In this document: piece by piece, positions 1 to 8,144 of the stretch | How the letters are laid out: each line of letters begins with the position of its first letter | Position numbering within the stretch: the stretch's first letter is position 1 | Origin: Halioxenophilus sp964342265 | GTDB lineage: Bacteria > Pseudomonadota > Gammaproteobacteria > Pseudomonadales > Cellvibrionaceae | Length of the DNA: 25,857 bases | Direction of reading: 5' to 3' | NCBI GenBank assembly: GCA_964342265.1 | Contig: CAYFFE010000050.1 | Coordinates: 1-25,857, forward strand | Made by a program: the position numbers and the translations under genes | The notes under the pieces: generated by a model | Told to the model about the DNA's origin: nothing | The model's database searches: none | The model's input: the letters and a program-made list of their open reading frames with translations, nothing else

Positions 1-227
1 GCGATACCACTAATCTGAGTCACGTACAAATGTTGTTGATCCAATTGACCGCCTTGCTCGGTCATAAAATAGGGAATAGTTCCAGCAATCCAGTTGCCAG
101 TTGGCAGGTTTTGTAACACAGCTTCGTCCCCGGCAATGATCAAATAGTCGCCTTGTTTGATCAATTCCACTGCTTCGGCTTGAGTTACCATGTTGTTTGA
201 GACGGAAAGGGTTCCTGCGCCGGTCAT
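1..227 (-). CDS. N-terminal part of an uncharacterised conserved protein (truncated by window edge)
   Basis: The first 75 codons of a minus-strand gene are present; the rest lies beyond the left edge. An ATG at 225-227 is preceded by a good GGAG ribosome site about 8 bases away. The peptide has a helix (QAEAVELIKQGDYLIIAGDE) followed by a striking LPTGNWIAGTIPYFM segment. I recall this kind of motif from a small family of uncharacterised proteins (possibly DUF6976), but I am not certain of the name. No signal peptide or membrane segment is visible. The gene starts 22 bases after the stop of the 418-aa gene upstream on the same strand, so the two are probably co-transcribed. Function is unknown. 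Confidence 0.75.
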   Translation of the reverse strand, partial: MTGAGTLSVSNNMVTQAEAVELIKQGDYLIIAGDEAVLQNLPTGNWIAGTIPYFMTEQGGQLDQQHLYVTQISGI

Positions 228-249
228 TTTTTACTCCAATACCAATGAT

Positions 250-1506
250 TTACACCGCGGCTATTTGCTGCATTAAAGCGCCTACTTCGTGACGCATCGT
301 TTTTTTGTTCTGACCAATAAAGTCCCTGATACGGCGCGCAGCCTGTAGTTTTATAACTGGATCCGGTTTTGTGGATACCTCTGCCCGAAGCTTGGCTAAC
401 AGTAAACGGTAGGCCATGTGGTCGCTGGGCATAAAGGATTCGTCTTCCAGTATGCGCTGCCAAATGTTGTGTTCCACTTGTGGCAAATCCTGATCGCCAG
501 AGGCTGTGGATCGCAGGGCATTGTTCAGCGTAACTAATTCTTTGATGAGATTGCGGTAGTTCTTTTTAAAGTAACTGCGCAATGACTCAACGGCCTTTTG
601 TTGTTCGCTGGCATCCGATGCTCGGTTGAAAGCGGTTTTTTGGCGGAAAATAAGCAGGTTTAACGCCATGTTGTTGGAATGCAAATTGATATTGCCGCCC
701 AGTAACTCAGCCCAAACCTTGTTGGTGGAAGATGGCAACACCAAGCGTTGCTTCGCTTTAACGCTGCGCGATTGCTGTTTAAGCTTGGTGGAGTTGATGC
801 CACAAACCTGTTCGATTTCGCTTTCTAATTGAGTGTAGTTATCCAAAAAGAATTTACGCAATTCAAACCGTGTTTTGGATAAGTTTTCGGCCGACGGGTT
901 TTTGCTGGCTATCATCGTTAGTCGACTCAACAGAAACTTCAGCGGCAGTAATTGAGTTTTTAAGCTGAATTGATTGTTGAGAATTTTACCCCAAATAGGA
1001 TCGATTTCTGTGGGCAGATAAGCCAGTTGTTTGCCCACCAGAGAGGTCGATTCTATATCGCCCAGTATTTGTTGAATCATGGCATCACTCAAGCCCAGCG
1101 CGCTCTTCAATGGTGCGAAGTCTAGGCCTTTGATTTGGGTAATGGCCACCTGTTGGCGGATATAGTTGGAATAATTGCGCGAGGGATCACCAAAGTAAGC
1201 CGGTTGCGAAATAATATCTCGGCTGATAGGTACACCCTCTAGCGAAATGCTTTTGGGTACTTTGGCGTGAATCACACAGGGATAAAATCCCAGGTTGGCG
1301 TAGCGCCACCGGCCTACAATTAAATCGTCGTTATTGTTCACTTTGCTTGCTTTGTTGCCAAGTAAAGGAAACTTTCGCTTTTTGTCGATACTTTCAATGG
1401 CAAGATCAAAGCACTTATTGCGATCGTTGTAACGAAGTAATTTAATTGTCCAAGGCGACTGGATTCCAAGCGAGGTTTCTATATCGCGAAGGTCCTTTCG
1501 GTCCAT
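250..1506 (-). CDS. Protein with ISL3-transposase-like N-terminus and three C-terminal repeats, no catalytic domain
   Basis: A 418-aa protein with ATG at 1506 behind an AGGGGA ribosome site. Residues 13-135 look like the N-terminal region of ISL3-type transposases: a PW start (18-19), then WRYANLGFYPCVIHAKVPK (67-85), EGVPISRD (90-97) and a Phe/Tyr-rich stretch. The position where ISL3 proteins have a CPxCG zinc knuckle reads FPLLGNK here, so the zinc cysteines are gone. No DDE catalytic domain follows. Residues 164-236, 257-331 and 341-415 are instead three diverged repeats of about 73 residues, each with an LP start, an IW or VW pair, a hydrophobic LL core and a closing R-x-(L/I)-R-x-F/Y helix. 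It may be a domesticated DNA- or protein-binding factor. It is probably in an operon with the gene starting at 227. The ISL3 link is my reading by eye, not a search result. Confidence 0.8.
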   Translation of the reverse strand: MDRKDLRDIETSLGIQSPWTIKLLRYNDRNKCFDLAIESIDKKRKFPLLGNKASKVNNNDDLIVGRWRYANLGFYPCVIHAKVPKSISLEGVPISRDIISQPAYFGDPSRNYSNYIRQQVAITQIKGLDFAPLKSALGLSDAMIQQILGDIESTSLVGKQLAYLPTEIDPIWGKILNNQFSLKTQLLPLKFLLSRLTMIASKNPSAENLSKTRFELRKFFLDNYTQLESEIEQVCGINSTKLKQQSRSVKAKQRLVLPSSTNKVWAELLGGNINLHSNNMALNLLIFRQKTAFNRASDASEQQKAVESLRSYFKKNYRNLIKELVTLNNALRSTASGDQDLPQVEHNIWQRILEDESFMPSDHMAYRLLLAKLRAEVSTKPDPVIKLQAARRIRDFIGQNKKTMRHEVGALMQQIAAV

Positions 1507-1699
1507 ACAATTCCCCTAGATAAAGCTAAGATACGTAACCACTAAAATCCTTTTGCATTGATCAGAGGGAATTAAATCTTTCTTTGATTGGGTCATAATG
1601 GCTTTTAGAAATAAAAAAAGCCACGTTCTGACCAATGCTAGGAATAGGATAGAACCAAAATTCATATGCGGTTGTCAATCTTAGACAATTACAATGTGG

Positions 1700-1722
1700 T
1701 ACCTGTAAGGCTAGTACAGGTA
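1700..1722. promoter_or_regulatory. Inverted repeat TACCTGTA-N7-TACAGGTA, possible operator
   Basis: A perfect 8-base inverted repeat with a 7-base spacer. The same half-site recurs five more times in the next 265 bases. It lies about 190 bases upstream of the 418-aa gene's start. The spacing suits a dimeric regulator, but no regulator is identified and none is encoded next to it. Confidence 0.35.
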
Positions 1723-1951
1723 AAAAATACTTTTAGTTGTACATCGTTAAAAAATTACTTAATTAATTAAAAGTATGAACTACTTCAAAAAGCTGTCGTA
1801 TAAATCAGCAAAGAGGTAACTCTCGGAGGGAGGTTTTACTACCTAAAGGGATTTACAGGTGCTAAGAGAAGCTGAATAAAATTGTAACCCTGTAAAAAAT
1901 AACAGTGTGTAAAAAAATTCTAACAAATAGACAGATATGCCAAAAAACTTA

Positions 1952-1986
1952 ACAGGTTACCTGTTTTTTGTGTCAGGTAACCTGTA
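1952..1986 (-). terminator. Hairpin downstream of the dehydrogenase gene, probable terminator or nested operator
   Basis: Perfect 12-base arms (ACAGGTTACCTG and CAGGTAACCTGT) flank a 10-base loop, starting 20 bases after the stop of the minus-strand dehydrogenase gene. Read on the minus strand the stem is followed by TAAG and six T, which fits a rho-independent terminator. Each arm is itself a near-palindrome (ACAGGTWACCTGT), so it could also be two operator sites. Confidence 0.5.
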
Positions 1987-2006
1987 ATTATTTTTATAAA
2001 ATATTT

Positions 2007-2978
2007 TTAAGATTCAGCCTGGCCAACTTTTAATGCGGTTTTGGGCTCTGAGTATTTCTTGATGAAGTTCATCGTTTTTGCCCAGAAAGTTTTTGGTGCG
2101 GCGGTGGACTGTACCGCATAACGTTCAACTGCTTCAATAGCCGCACAAGTAATAATATCCAAATTACCGGCGTGTGATGGAATCCAATCGCCAGTGCCTT
2201 TTACAGAAATTTCTACTGTCAGTACGCCGTCTTGGTGATGAGGCTCTGCAGAAATGTGATAACCCGGAACATATTCCTGCATTAATGCTTCGCGTTTTTG
2301 CATAACCAAATCAAGTTTTCGTAAATCGCAATTAGCCAAGCGAATACTCAAAATGCTGGACATCTTATCGCGGCTTTCGTCTTCGTCGACTTCCAATTCG
2401 ATTTGCGCGTTGTTAATGCCTGTGTGTTTATAGATTGCGTCAGAGGTGGTTGCTTTGTAGTCGTCGATATTGGCAAATGTCGCCGGTCCAACCGAGTCAG
2501 GGGTAACTAGGGTTTTTACATCGATGGCGCTGGCTTCTGGGAAGGCTTTAACAATGGCTTCTAACATCGGAATGGTGGCTTGGCCGCCGCAAGTGACCAT
2601 GTTGATGTTGTCGTCTCGTTCCAGTGAGTTGCCCGTTAAGCTTGGAATGCAATAGGGACCTACTTTGGCCGGAGTTAAATCCACGGCTTTAATTCCTGCT
2701 GCGGCCAACTGAGGGGCATGAGCGCGGTGGTGATCGGCAGATGTTGCGTCGAACACTACATCGATTTCGTGCGCGTGCGCTAAAATTGCGTCAATGCCAC
2801 CATCACTGGTCGGTACACCCAACTCTTCAGCTTTGCGCATACCCGTTGAGCCGTAATTACGGCCAGCAAACAGTGTGCACTCTAAGTGCTCTGAGCGGCT
2901 AATTTTAATTAATAGATCGGTGCCAATTTTGCCGGTACCCAGAATAGCTACATTTAATGACGTATCAAAAACTTCCAT
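2007..2978 (-). CDS. Acetaldehyde dehydrogenase (acylating)-like oxidoreductase
   Basis: A 323-aa protein resembling CoA-acylating acetaldehyde dehydrogenases (MhpF/DmpF/BphJ type, EC 1.2.1.10), which oxidise acetaldehyde to acetyl-CoA with NAD. Visible features are a Rossmann GTGKIG at 14-19, DVVFDATSADHH (73-84), DLTPAKVGPYC (100-110), and NMVTCGGQATIP with the expected catalytic Cys at 130, then GPATFANIDDY. It is slightly longer than the usual 300-315 residues, and the C-terminal half is diverged. The start at 2978 is preferred over an ATG nine codons upstream because it has AAAGGGGTG just before it. The usual partner, a 4-hydroxy-2-oxovalerate aldolase gene, and other catabolic genes are absent nearby, so the substrate may differ. 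The family call is fairly firm; the exact reaction is inferred. Confidence 0.85.
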   Translation of the reverse strand: MEVFDTSLNVAILGTGKIGTDLLIKISRSEHLECTLFAGRNYGSTGMRKAEELGVPTSDGGIDAILAHAHEIDVVFDATSADHHRAHAPQLAAAGIKAVDLTPAKVGPYCIPSLTGNSLERDDNINMVTCGGQATIPMLEAIVKAFPEASAIDVKTLVTPDSVGPATFANIDDYKATTSDAIYKHTGINNAQIELEVDEDESRDKMSSILSIRLANCDLRKLDLVMQKREALMQEYVPGYHISAEPHHQDGVLTVEISVKGTGDWIPSHAGNLDIITCAAIEAVERYAVQSTAAPKTFWAKTMNFIKKYSEPKTALKVGQAES

Positions 2979-3639
2979 AATCACCCCTTTACATAACGCG
3001 AACATTTGTTAATTAGCTAAAAGAATAATGGCAGTATAATTTGAAAGTAGCTGGGAGATCTGACACTAATGGATAAAATTAAAAGTCGGTCACGAAATTT
3101 AATATACGAGTATGTAAATATAACGTTTCTCTAAAATGCTATCGCTTCTGAAGCCTGTTGCGGGTAATCTTAGGAAGTTTGTCCTAATTTCAAATTCTAA
3201 TAAGAATAATGAATTGCGCGCCAAATCTCTATTGGCACAAATCTCAACAATTGTAATGAATCCGTTATTTTGTTGTGGTAACCCTGTTTTAGCCCTCCTA
3301 TTTTGCCTGTTATTTGATCATTGTTGAAATTTGCGCCAGTGGCTCAGTTTGGCGGTATTATTGATTTTTTATAACCATAAGCGATATATGTGCGTTGGGT
3401 ATCTGAATGATTTTTTGAGCATATGTGAACAAATGTTGACAATTTTATGAAATTTGTTCTAGCAAATTTGCGAGGTTTAATGGTGGGTAAAATAAGTTTT
3501 TAGGCGCTTAAATTGGCATTAAGGTTAAGCCGCTCAGCCAGTAATGGGCCAAGTGAGTTGGGCGGCAATGTAAAGTTGGGGGGAGGGGAATGGTCCCTAG
3601 CAGACGTTCCGAATTGGTGTTAACAGGCCCGAGCAATAA
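2979..3639. other. AT-rich intergenic region
   Basis: About 660 bases between the start of the dehydrogenase gene and the end of the FHA gene, both on the minus strand. Short frames exist on the plus strand, but they lack ribosome sites and protein-like composition. On the minus strand a TATACT hexamer lies at about 3036-3041, some 60 bases upstream of the dehydrogenase start, and could be a -10 box, but no convincing -35 partner is spaced properly. No strong hairpin or repeat was seen. Confidence 0.4.
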
Positions 3640-4473
3640 TTATTTAAATAATACCCACGCCAAAATAAGCAAATTAATCACCACTAAGCTTGCGAATAAA
3701 CTCAGCAACCAAGTTTTTTTGCTGATCTTCTGGCCGCTATCGATGGCAAATACTTTAAATTCTACTTCGCCGATGGTGAGAGAATCGCCGGGGATGATTT
3801 TACGCCACTTGCCGGGTCGGCAATCGTTACCGTTCACTTTAACACCGTTGGTGGATTGTAAATCGGTAACGTGCCACTTGTGGCGCTGGAATGTAAAGGC
3901 CGCGTGTTTGGTGGAAATACTGGGTTTGTCGCACTGAATTTCTGCATTTTCGCCACGCCCCAGGGTAATCCCTTTGGCTCCACGGGTGGTGCGCAGGCGG
4001 ATGGTTTTACCTTTTTTGTCTTTTAAAAAAATGTCGTCTTCCGCGCTTGGGGTTTGCGTCGCTTGTTCGGGCAACTCGTTAGAAACCGCCGTAAGCACGA
4101 CGGTTTTGGCGCCCTTGGATTCTGCGGCTTTACTGGCTTGTGGTTTTTGATGATCGTCGTGTGTGGTTACGGAAAACTCAAAGTGGCCAATACCAATAAC
4201 ATCATCGTGCTTGAGTCGATGCACTTGATCGATTTTACGACCATTTAAAAACACGCCGCCTTTAGAGTTGCGGTCAACAATAAACAGGCGGTTTTTGGAG
4301 AAGATGATTTCGCAGTGGTCGCGGGAAATATTGGGTTGGTCTAATTGCAGATGACATTCGGGACTTCGGCCAATGGAAAAGCGGTTCAACTCAACGGGGT
4401 AGCTGTCGTGGGTAGCGCGGTTGGTCAACGTACAGTGAGCCATGGGAACGAGCTTGTGCTGAGCTGAGGTCAT
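3640..4473 (-). CDS. Tail-anchored protein with two FHA domains
   Basis: A 277-aa protein with two forkhead-associated domains, which bind phosphothreonine peptides. FHA1 spans about 13-103 (IGRSPEC at 34-40, SRDH at 50-53, NSKGGVFLNG at 69-78). FHA2 spans about 148-243 (LGRGENA at 171-177, STKHAAF at 187-193, STNGVKVNG at 207-215). Both keep the Arg, Ser and Asn-Gly positions expected for phosphopeptide binding. A charged linker (105-147) separates them. One membrane segment at about 255-276 ends at the C-terminus, so the FHA domains should face the cytoplasm from the inner membrane. ATG at 4473 follows AGGAAA; an alternative ATG lies at codon 11. No Ser/Thr kinase, phosphatase or type VI secretion gene is nearby, so the partner is unknown. 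Confidence 0.9.
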   Translation of the reverse strand: MTSAQHKLVPMAHCTLTNRATHDSYPVELNRFSIGRSPECHLQLDQPNISRDHCEIIFSKNRLFIVDRNSKGGVFLNGRKIDQVHRLKHDDVIGIGHFEFSVTTHDDHQKPQASKAAESKGAKTVVLTAVSNELPEQATQTPSAEDDIFLKDKKGKTIRLRTTRGAKGITLGRGENAEIQCDKPSISTKHAAFTFQRHKWHVTDLQSTNGVKVNGNDCRPGKWRKIIPGDSLTIGEVEFKVFAIDSGQKISKKTWLLSLFASLVVINLLILAWVLFK

Positions 4474-4571
4474 AGGGCGTTTCCTGGTGTGAAGTCGTCC
4501 CGATTTTTATTGTTGGCCGTTTGGGATCGAAAGTCAAAAGCCGCAAAGTTTGTCATTTTAGCCAAATTTCA

Positions 4572-5471
4572 CTACCACAACCAAGCCGCACCGCGCACTC
4601 CTGATGAATCGCCGTGCTTAGCTGGACGAATGGGCGTTTTAAACTCGCCGCCAAAGATCGAATACTGCACCAATTCGGGCAAGCGATCGTACAGACGCGT
4701 TACGTTCGACATGCCGCCGCCGAGTACAATCACATCGGGGTCCAGCAGATTGGCCACGCCGGCAATGGCTTTGGCCAGGCGTCTTTGGTAGCGATTAAAG
4801 GCATCTCTGGCCTCGGCTTCACCATCTTCTGCCGCTCGGATAATATCCTGAGCAATAAGCCGCCGACCGGTGCGCTTGCTGTAGTCGTTGCTAAAACTGT
4901 TGCCCGAAATAAATGTTTCAATACAGCCCAACTTTCCGCAGTAACATTTGGGGCCGGGGTAATCCTCGGCCTTTAACCAGGGCAGGGGGTTGTGGCCCCA
5001 TTCTCCGCCCAAACCATTAGCGCCTTTGTGCACTTTGCCATTAATGGCCAAGCCGCCGCCCACGCCTGTTCCTAGAATTATAGCAAATACTACGTTGCAA
5101 CCTTCGCCAGCACCGTCTACGGCCTCCGACAGGGCCAGGCAGTTGGCGTCGTTGGCAAAATGAATCTCGCGCCCCAACAGGTTTTGTAGATCTTTATCCA
5201 GTGCTTGATTGTTTAGCCAGGTGGAGTTGGCGTTGCGCACTAGGCCGGTTTGCGGGGAAAAACTGCCCGGCATACCCACACCCACGGTGGCGGTTGTGCG
5301 CAGTTCGTTTTCGGTTTCGTGAATGAGTTGGGCGATGGCTTCCAGTGCGGCGGTGTAGTTGCCTTTCGGGGTGGCCATGCGTTTACGGGTAAGGATCTGA
5401 CGATCTTCATTTAATGCGGCGACTTCGATTTTGGTACCACCTAAATCAACGCCAATTTTGACTCTTGTCAT
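4572..5471 (-). CDS. ROK family sugar kinase (fructokinase/Mak- or NagK-like)
   Basis: A 299-aa cytoplasmic ATP-dependent sugar kinase of the ROK family. Visible motifs: phosphate-binding DLGGTK at 9-14, GVGMPG at 64-69, ANDANC with the catalytic Asp at about 108, GTGVGGG at 134-140, and the zinc site formed by His160 (GGEWGH) with Cys176, Cys178 and Cys183 in CYCGKLGCIE. Length matches E. coli Mak (about 300). The start at 5471 is chosen because ROK kinases begin a few residues before the DLGGTK strand; a frame extension to 5561 would add 30 residues unlike the family. Neither start has a strong ribosome site. The exact sugar (fructose, glucose, mannose or N-acetylglucosamine) cannot be told from sequence, and no transporter or regulator gene sits beside it. 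Confidence 0.9.
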   Translation of the reverse strand: MTRVKIGVDLGGTKIEVAALNEDRQILTRKRMATPKGNYTAALEAIAQLIHETENELRTTATVGVGMPGSFSPQTGLVRNANSTWLNNQALDKDLQNLLGREIHFANDANCLALSEAVDGAGEGCNVVFAIILGTGVGGGLAINGKVHKGANGLGGEWGHNPLPWLKAEDYPGPKCYCGKLGCIETFISGNSFSNDYSKRTGRRLIAQDIIRAAEDGEAEARDAFNRYQRRLAKAIAGVANLLDPDVIVLGGGMSNVTRLYDRLPELVQYSIFGGEFKTPIRPAKHGDSSGVRGAAWLW

Positions 5472-5861
5472 GATTTGTTTATGTCCATATTCGAATGAGC
5501 GTATCCTTTGTGGTTGTGAGGCCCAGGCTGTTAATAACTGCGGGCGGTCAGTTTCGCTCATCTGTCCATCGAGCTAACACGCCCAAGCAACCGCGGTTGC
5601 TGGTGAAATTCCTCAGGGCACAATTGTAATACCAAAGTAATTTTGTACGAGCGTGTTTTGCGAAAAACTCAGTCGAGTTATCAGTGCTTGTTGGCTTGAC
5701 GGTGGCTTACGATTGGGCGCCACTATCAATTGGGTGCGACTATCAATAAACATGGTCGTCGCCATGTTGAGCGGCGTAGCCCTATAACCGTACATCGCTC
5801 ATGTCTATCGCTAGCTGATTAGATTTGGGACAATAGCGGGTTTTTACGCAGTTGATGACTT
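5472..5861. other. Divergent intergenic region between ROK kinase and ygiQ
   Basis: About 390 bases that must hold the promoters of both divergent genes. It contains a short tandem repeat (5713-5746). Small frames on either strand have no ribosome site or protein-like composition. No clear promoter hexamers could be assigned. Confidence 0.4.
5713..5746. repeat. Two tandem 17-base units
   Basis: TTGGGCGCCACTATCAA is followed directly by TTGGGTGCGACTATCAA: two mismatches in 17 bases. It lies in the ROK/ygiQ intergenic region and belongs to a wider pattern of short degenerate tandem duplications between genes in this window. Confidence 0.8.
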
Positions 5862-8144
5862 ATGCCCAAAACCGCCCCGCATCTTTTTGGCTACCCCAAG
5901 TACTGGGCTGAATGCTTCGGTACCGCGCCTTTTTTACCCACCTCCCGTGCGGAGATGGATCAATTGGGCTGGGATAGCTGCGATATCATCATCGTCACCG
6001 GCGACGCTTATGTGGATCATCCGAGCTTTGGTATGGCGGTGATGGGCCGTTTGTTAGAGGCCCAGGGATTTCGGGTGGGCATTATTGATCAGCCCGATTG
6101 GCGGTCCAACGACGATTTCGAAAAACTCGGCCAACCCAATCTCTACTTTGGCGTAACAGCAGGCAACATGGATTCCATGATCAACGCCTACACCGCCGAT
6201 TTACGCCTGCGCAGCGACGATGCCTACACGCCGGGTGGCTTGGCCGGTCGGCGGCCGGATCGGGCGGTTATTGTTTACAGTCAGCGCTGTAAAAACGCCT
6301 ATAAAGATGTGCCCATTGTTATTGGCGGCATCGAAGCCAGCTTACGGCGCATCGCCCAGTACGATTACTGGAGTGATAGTGTGCGTCGCTCGGTGCTGTT
6401 GGATGCCACTGCCGATATCCTGCTCTACGGTAACGCTGAGCGTGCCATTGTTGAGCTCAGCCATCGTTTGGCCCGTGGCGATCAAATCCAAGACATCACC
6501 GATCTGCGCGGTACCACCCTTGTTCGCTCGCACACCCCGCCGGGCTTTACCGAGTTGGATTCCACACGGGTAGATTGGCCCGGCAAAATCGACCAGATGC
6601 CGAGCCCCTACGAAGTCATGCACAACAAGCAGCAAGTGGATGCCGACGGCAATATTCAAACCGATGACACCCAATCCGGCGGTGACAATCAATGCGATTC
6701 AGGCAGTGCTAACAACAGCGATGAGCAGGTTGTGCGCATTGTGCCCATTCCGCTGCGTCGCTACGAGCAGAATCTTGTTGCCGAAAAAACCTGCATTCGC
6801 TTGCCGAGTTTTGAAAAAGTCAGCAAAGATCCCGTGCTTTACGCCCACGCCTCGCGCGTGTTGCACCAGGAATCCAATCCGCACAATGCTCGGGCGTTGA
6901 TTCAAAAACACGGCAATCGAGAAATTTGGGTTAATCCGCCGCCCATTCCGCTCACCACCGAGGAAATGGATCAGGTCTTTGGCTTCAACTACGCGCGTGT
7001 ACCGCACCCGCGCTACGAAGGCCAGCGCATTCCCGCCTACGACATGATTAAAACGTCGGTTAACATCATGCGCGGTTGTTTTGGTGGTTGTACGTTTTGT
7101 TCCATTACCGAGCACGAAGGGCGTATTATTCAGAGTCGATCCGAGCAAAGCATTTTGCACGAAATCGAATTAATTAAAGAAAAGGTACCGGGCTTTACCG
7201 GCACCATTTCCGATTTGGGCGGCCCCACGGCCAACATGTACAAGCTCAATTGCAAAGACGACGACATACAGGCCTCGTGTCGCAAGCTCAGTTGTATTTA
7301 TCCCGAAATCTGCCCCAATTTAAAAACCGATCACAGCGCCACCACGCAACTCTACCGCAAGGCCCGCGCCATTGAAGGTGTGCACACCATTGCTGTGGCT
7401 TCTGGTTTGCGCTACGACTTGGCGGTGGAAGATCCCGAGTACGTTAAAGAATTGGTCACCCATCATGTGGGCGGTTATTTAAAGATTGCCCCCGAGCACA
7501 GCGAGCAAAACACGCTCAGTAAAATGATGAAGCCGGGCATGGGTTCCTACGAGCGCTTCGAAAAAATGTTTTACAAGTACTCCAAAGAAGCGGGCAAAAA
7601 ACAGTATTTAATTCCCTACTTTATCGCCGCACACCCCGGTTGTGACGACGAAGAAATGATGAACTTAGCGCTGTGGCTTAAAGAGCACGGCTTTGAAGTG
7701 GATCAGGTGCAAACCTTTTACCCATCGCCCATGGCGCTGGCTACGGCCATGTATTATTCCGGGCGCGATCCGCTTAAAAAAGTCAGTTACAAATCGGAAA
7801 AAGTCTTCAGCGCCAAGGGTATTAACGAGCGGCGCGGGCAAAAAGCCTTTTTGCGCTATCACGATCCAGCCAACTGGGCAAAATTGCGCGAAGCCTTGCG
7901 AAAACTGGGGCGCGAAGATTTAATCGGCATCGGCCCCCAACAGTTAGTGCCTGCCGAGCACGAAGAATACAAAGTGCGGCGTAAGTTATCCGGTGGGCAA
8001 AAGGGCGCGAAGCCGGCCCGTGGCGATAAACGCAATCAACAATTGCCGAAAGCCTCGCAGGGTCAGCCCGCGGCAAAATCCAATCGTGGCCGCAAGCCTG
8101 CCAGTGCTGCAAAAAACAGTCGCCGTGGTAAACCCAAACGCTAA
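5862..8144 (+). CDS. ygiQ: YgiQ family radical SAM protein
   Basis: A 760-aa protein closely matching the YgiQ family (E. coli YgiQ is about 740 aa). The N-terminal region has the family signature GYPKYWAECFGTAPFLP and GDAYVDHPSFG, a B12-binding-like Rossmann half. The radical-SAM core starts at about residue 395, with the 4Fe-4S ligands Cys406, Cys410 and Cys413 in GCFGGCTFC. Later family motifs include TISDLGGPTANMY and YFIAAHPGCDDEEMM. The last 60 residues are a low-complexity Lys/Arg/Ala/Gly tail, possibly nucleic-acid binding. A stretch at about 268-290 (Asp/Ser/Gly-rich) looks like a loop insertion. The ribosome site is weak. The physiological reaction of YgiQ is not established. The 3' end overlaps the next small HNH gene by about 20 bases. 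Confidence 0.97.
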   Translation: MPKTAPHLFGYPKYWAECFGTAPFLPTSRAEMDQLGWDSCDIIIVTGDAYVDHPSFGMAVMGRLLEAQGFRVGIIDQPDWRSNDDFEKLGQPNLYFGVTAGNMDSMINAYTADLRLRSDDAYTPGGLAGRRPDRAVIVYSQRCKNAYKDVPIVIGGIEASLRRIAQYDYWSDSVRRSVLLDATADILLYGNAERAIVELSHRLARGDQIQDITDLRGTTLVRSHTPPGFTELDSTRVDWPGKIDQMPSPYEVMHNKQQVDADGNIQTDDTQSGGDNQCDSGSANNSDEQVVRIVPIPLRRYEQNLVAEKTCIRLPSFEKVSKDPVLYAHASRVLHQESNPHNARALIQKHGNREIWVNPPPIPLTTEEMDQVFGFNYARVPHPRYEGQRIPAYDMIKTSVNIMRGCFGGCTFCSITEHEGRIIQSRSEQSILHEIELIKEKVPGFTGTISDLGGPTANMYKLNCKDDDIQASCRKLSCIYPEICPNLKTDHSATTQLYRKARAIEGVHTIAVASGLRYDLAVEDPEYVKELVTHHVGGYLKIAPEHSEQNTLSKMMKPGMGSYERFEKMFYKYSKEAGKKQYLIPYFIAAHPGCDDEEMMNLALWLKEHGFEVDQVQTFYPSPMALATAMYYSGRDPLKKVSYKSEKVFSAKGINERRGQKAFLRYHDPANWAKLREALRKLGREDLIGIGPQQLVPAEHEEYKVRRKLSGGQKGAKPARGDKRNQQLPKASQGQPAAKSNRGRKPASAAKNSRRGKPKR

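Larger units (their letters stand above)
1507..2006. other. Intergenic region rich in ACAGGT/ACCTGT motifs
   Basis: A 500-base AT-rich stretch without a credible reading frame, between the start of the 418-aa gene and the end of the dehydrogenase gene (both minus strand). It contains repeated ACAGGT/ACCTGT elements: TACCTGTA at 1700-1707, TACAGGTA at 1715-1722, TTACAGGT at 1853-1860, TAACCCTGTA at 1885-1894, and two near-palindromes at 1952-1964 and 1974-1986. The promoter of the leftward 418-aa gene must lie here. I see no clear -35/-10 pair. Confidence 0.6.

Noticed and set aside
250..1506. Intact ISL3 insertion sequence
   Set aside because: No DDE catalytic domain, no flanking inverted repeats or target duplication were seen.
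3136..3327. Short plus-strand frame (63 aa) upstream of the dehydrogenase gene
   Set aside because: No ribosome site, AT-rich composition, no recognisable motif; likely chance.
3590..3937. Plus-strand frame (115 aa) overlapping the FHA gene
   Set aside because: It lies antisense to a clear FHA gene and has no protein-family features.
5613..5795. Minus-strand 60-aa frame in the ROK/ygiQ gap
   Set aside because: No ribosome site, covers the 17-base repeat, and has an unlikely composition.
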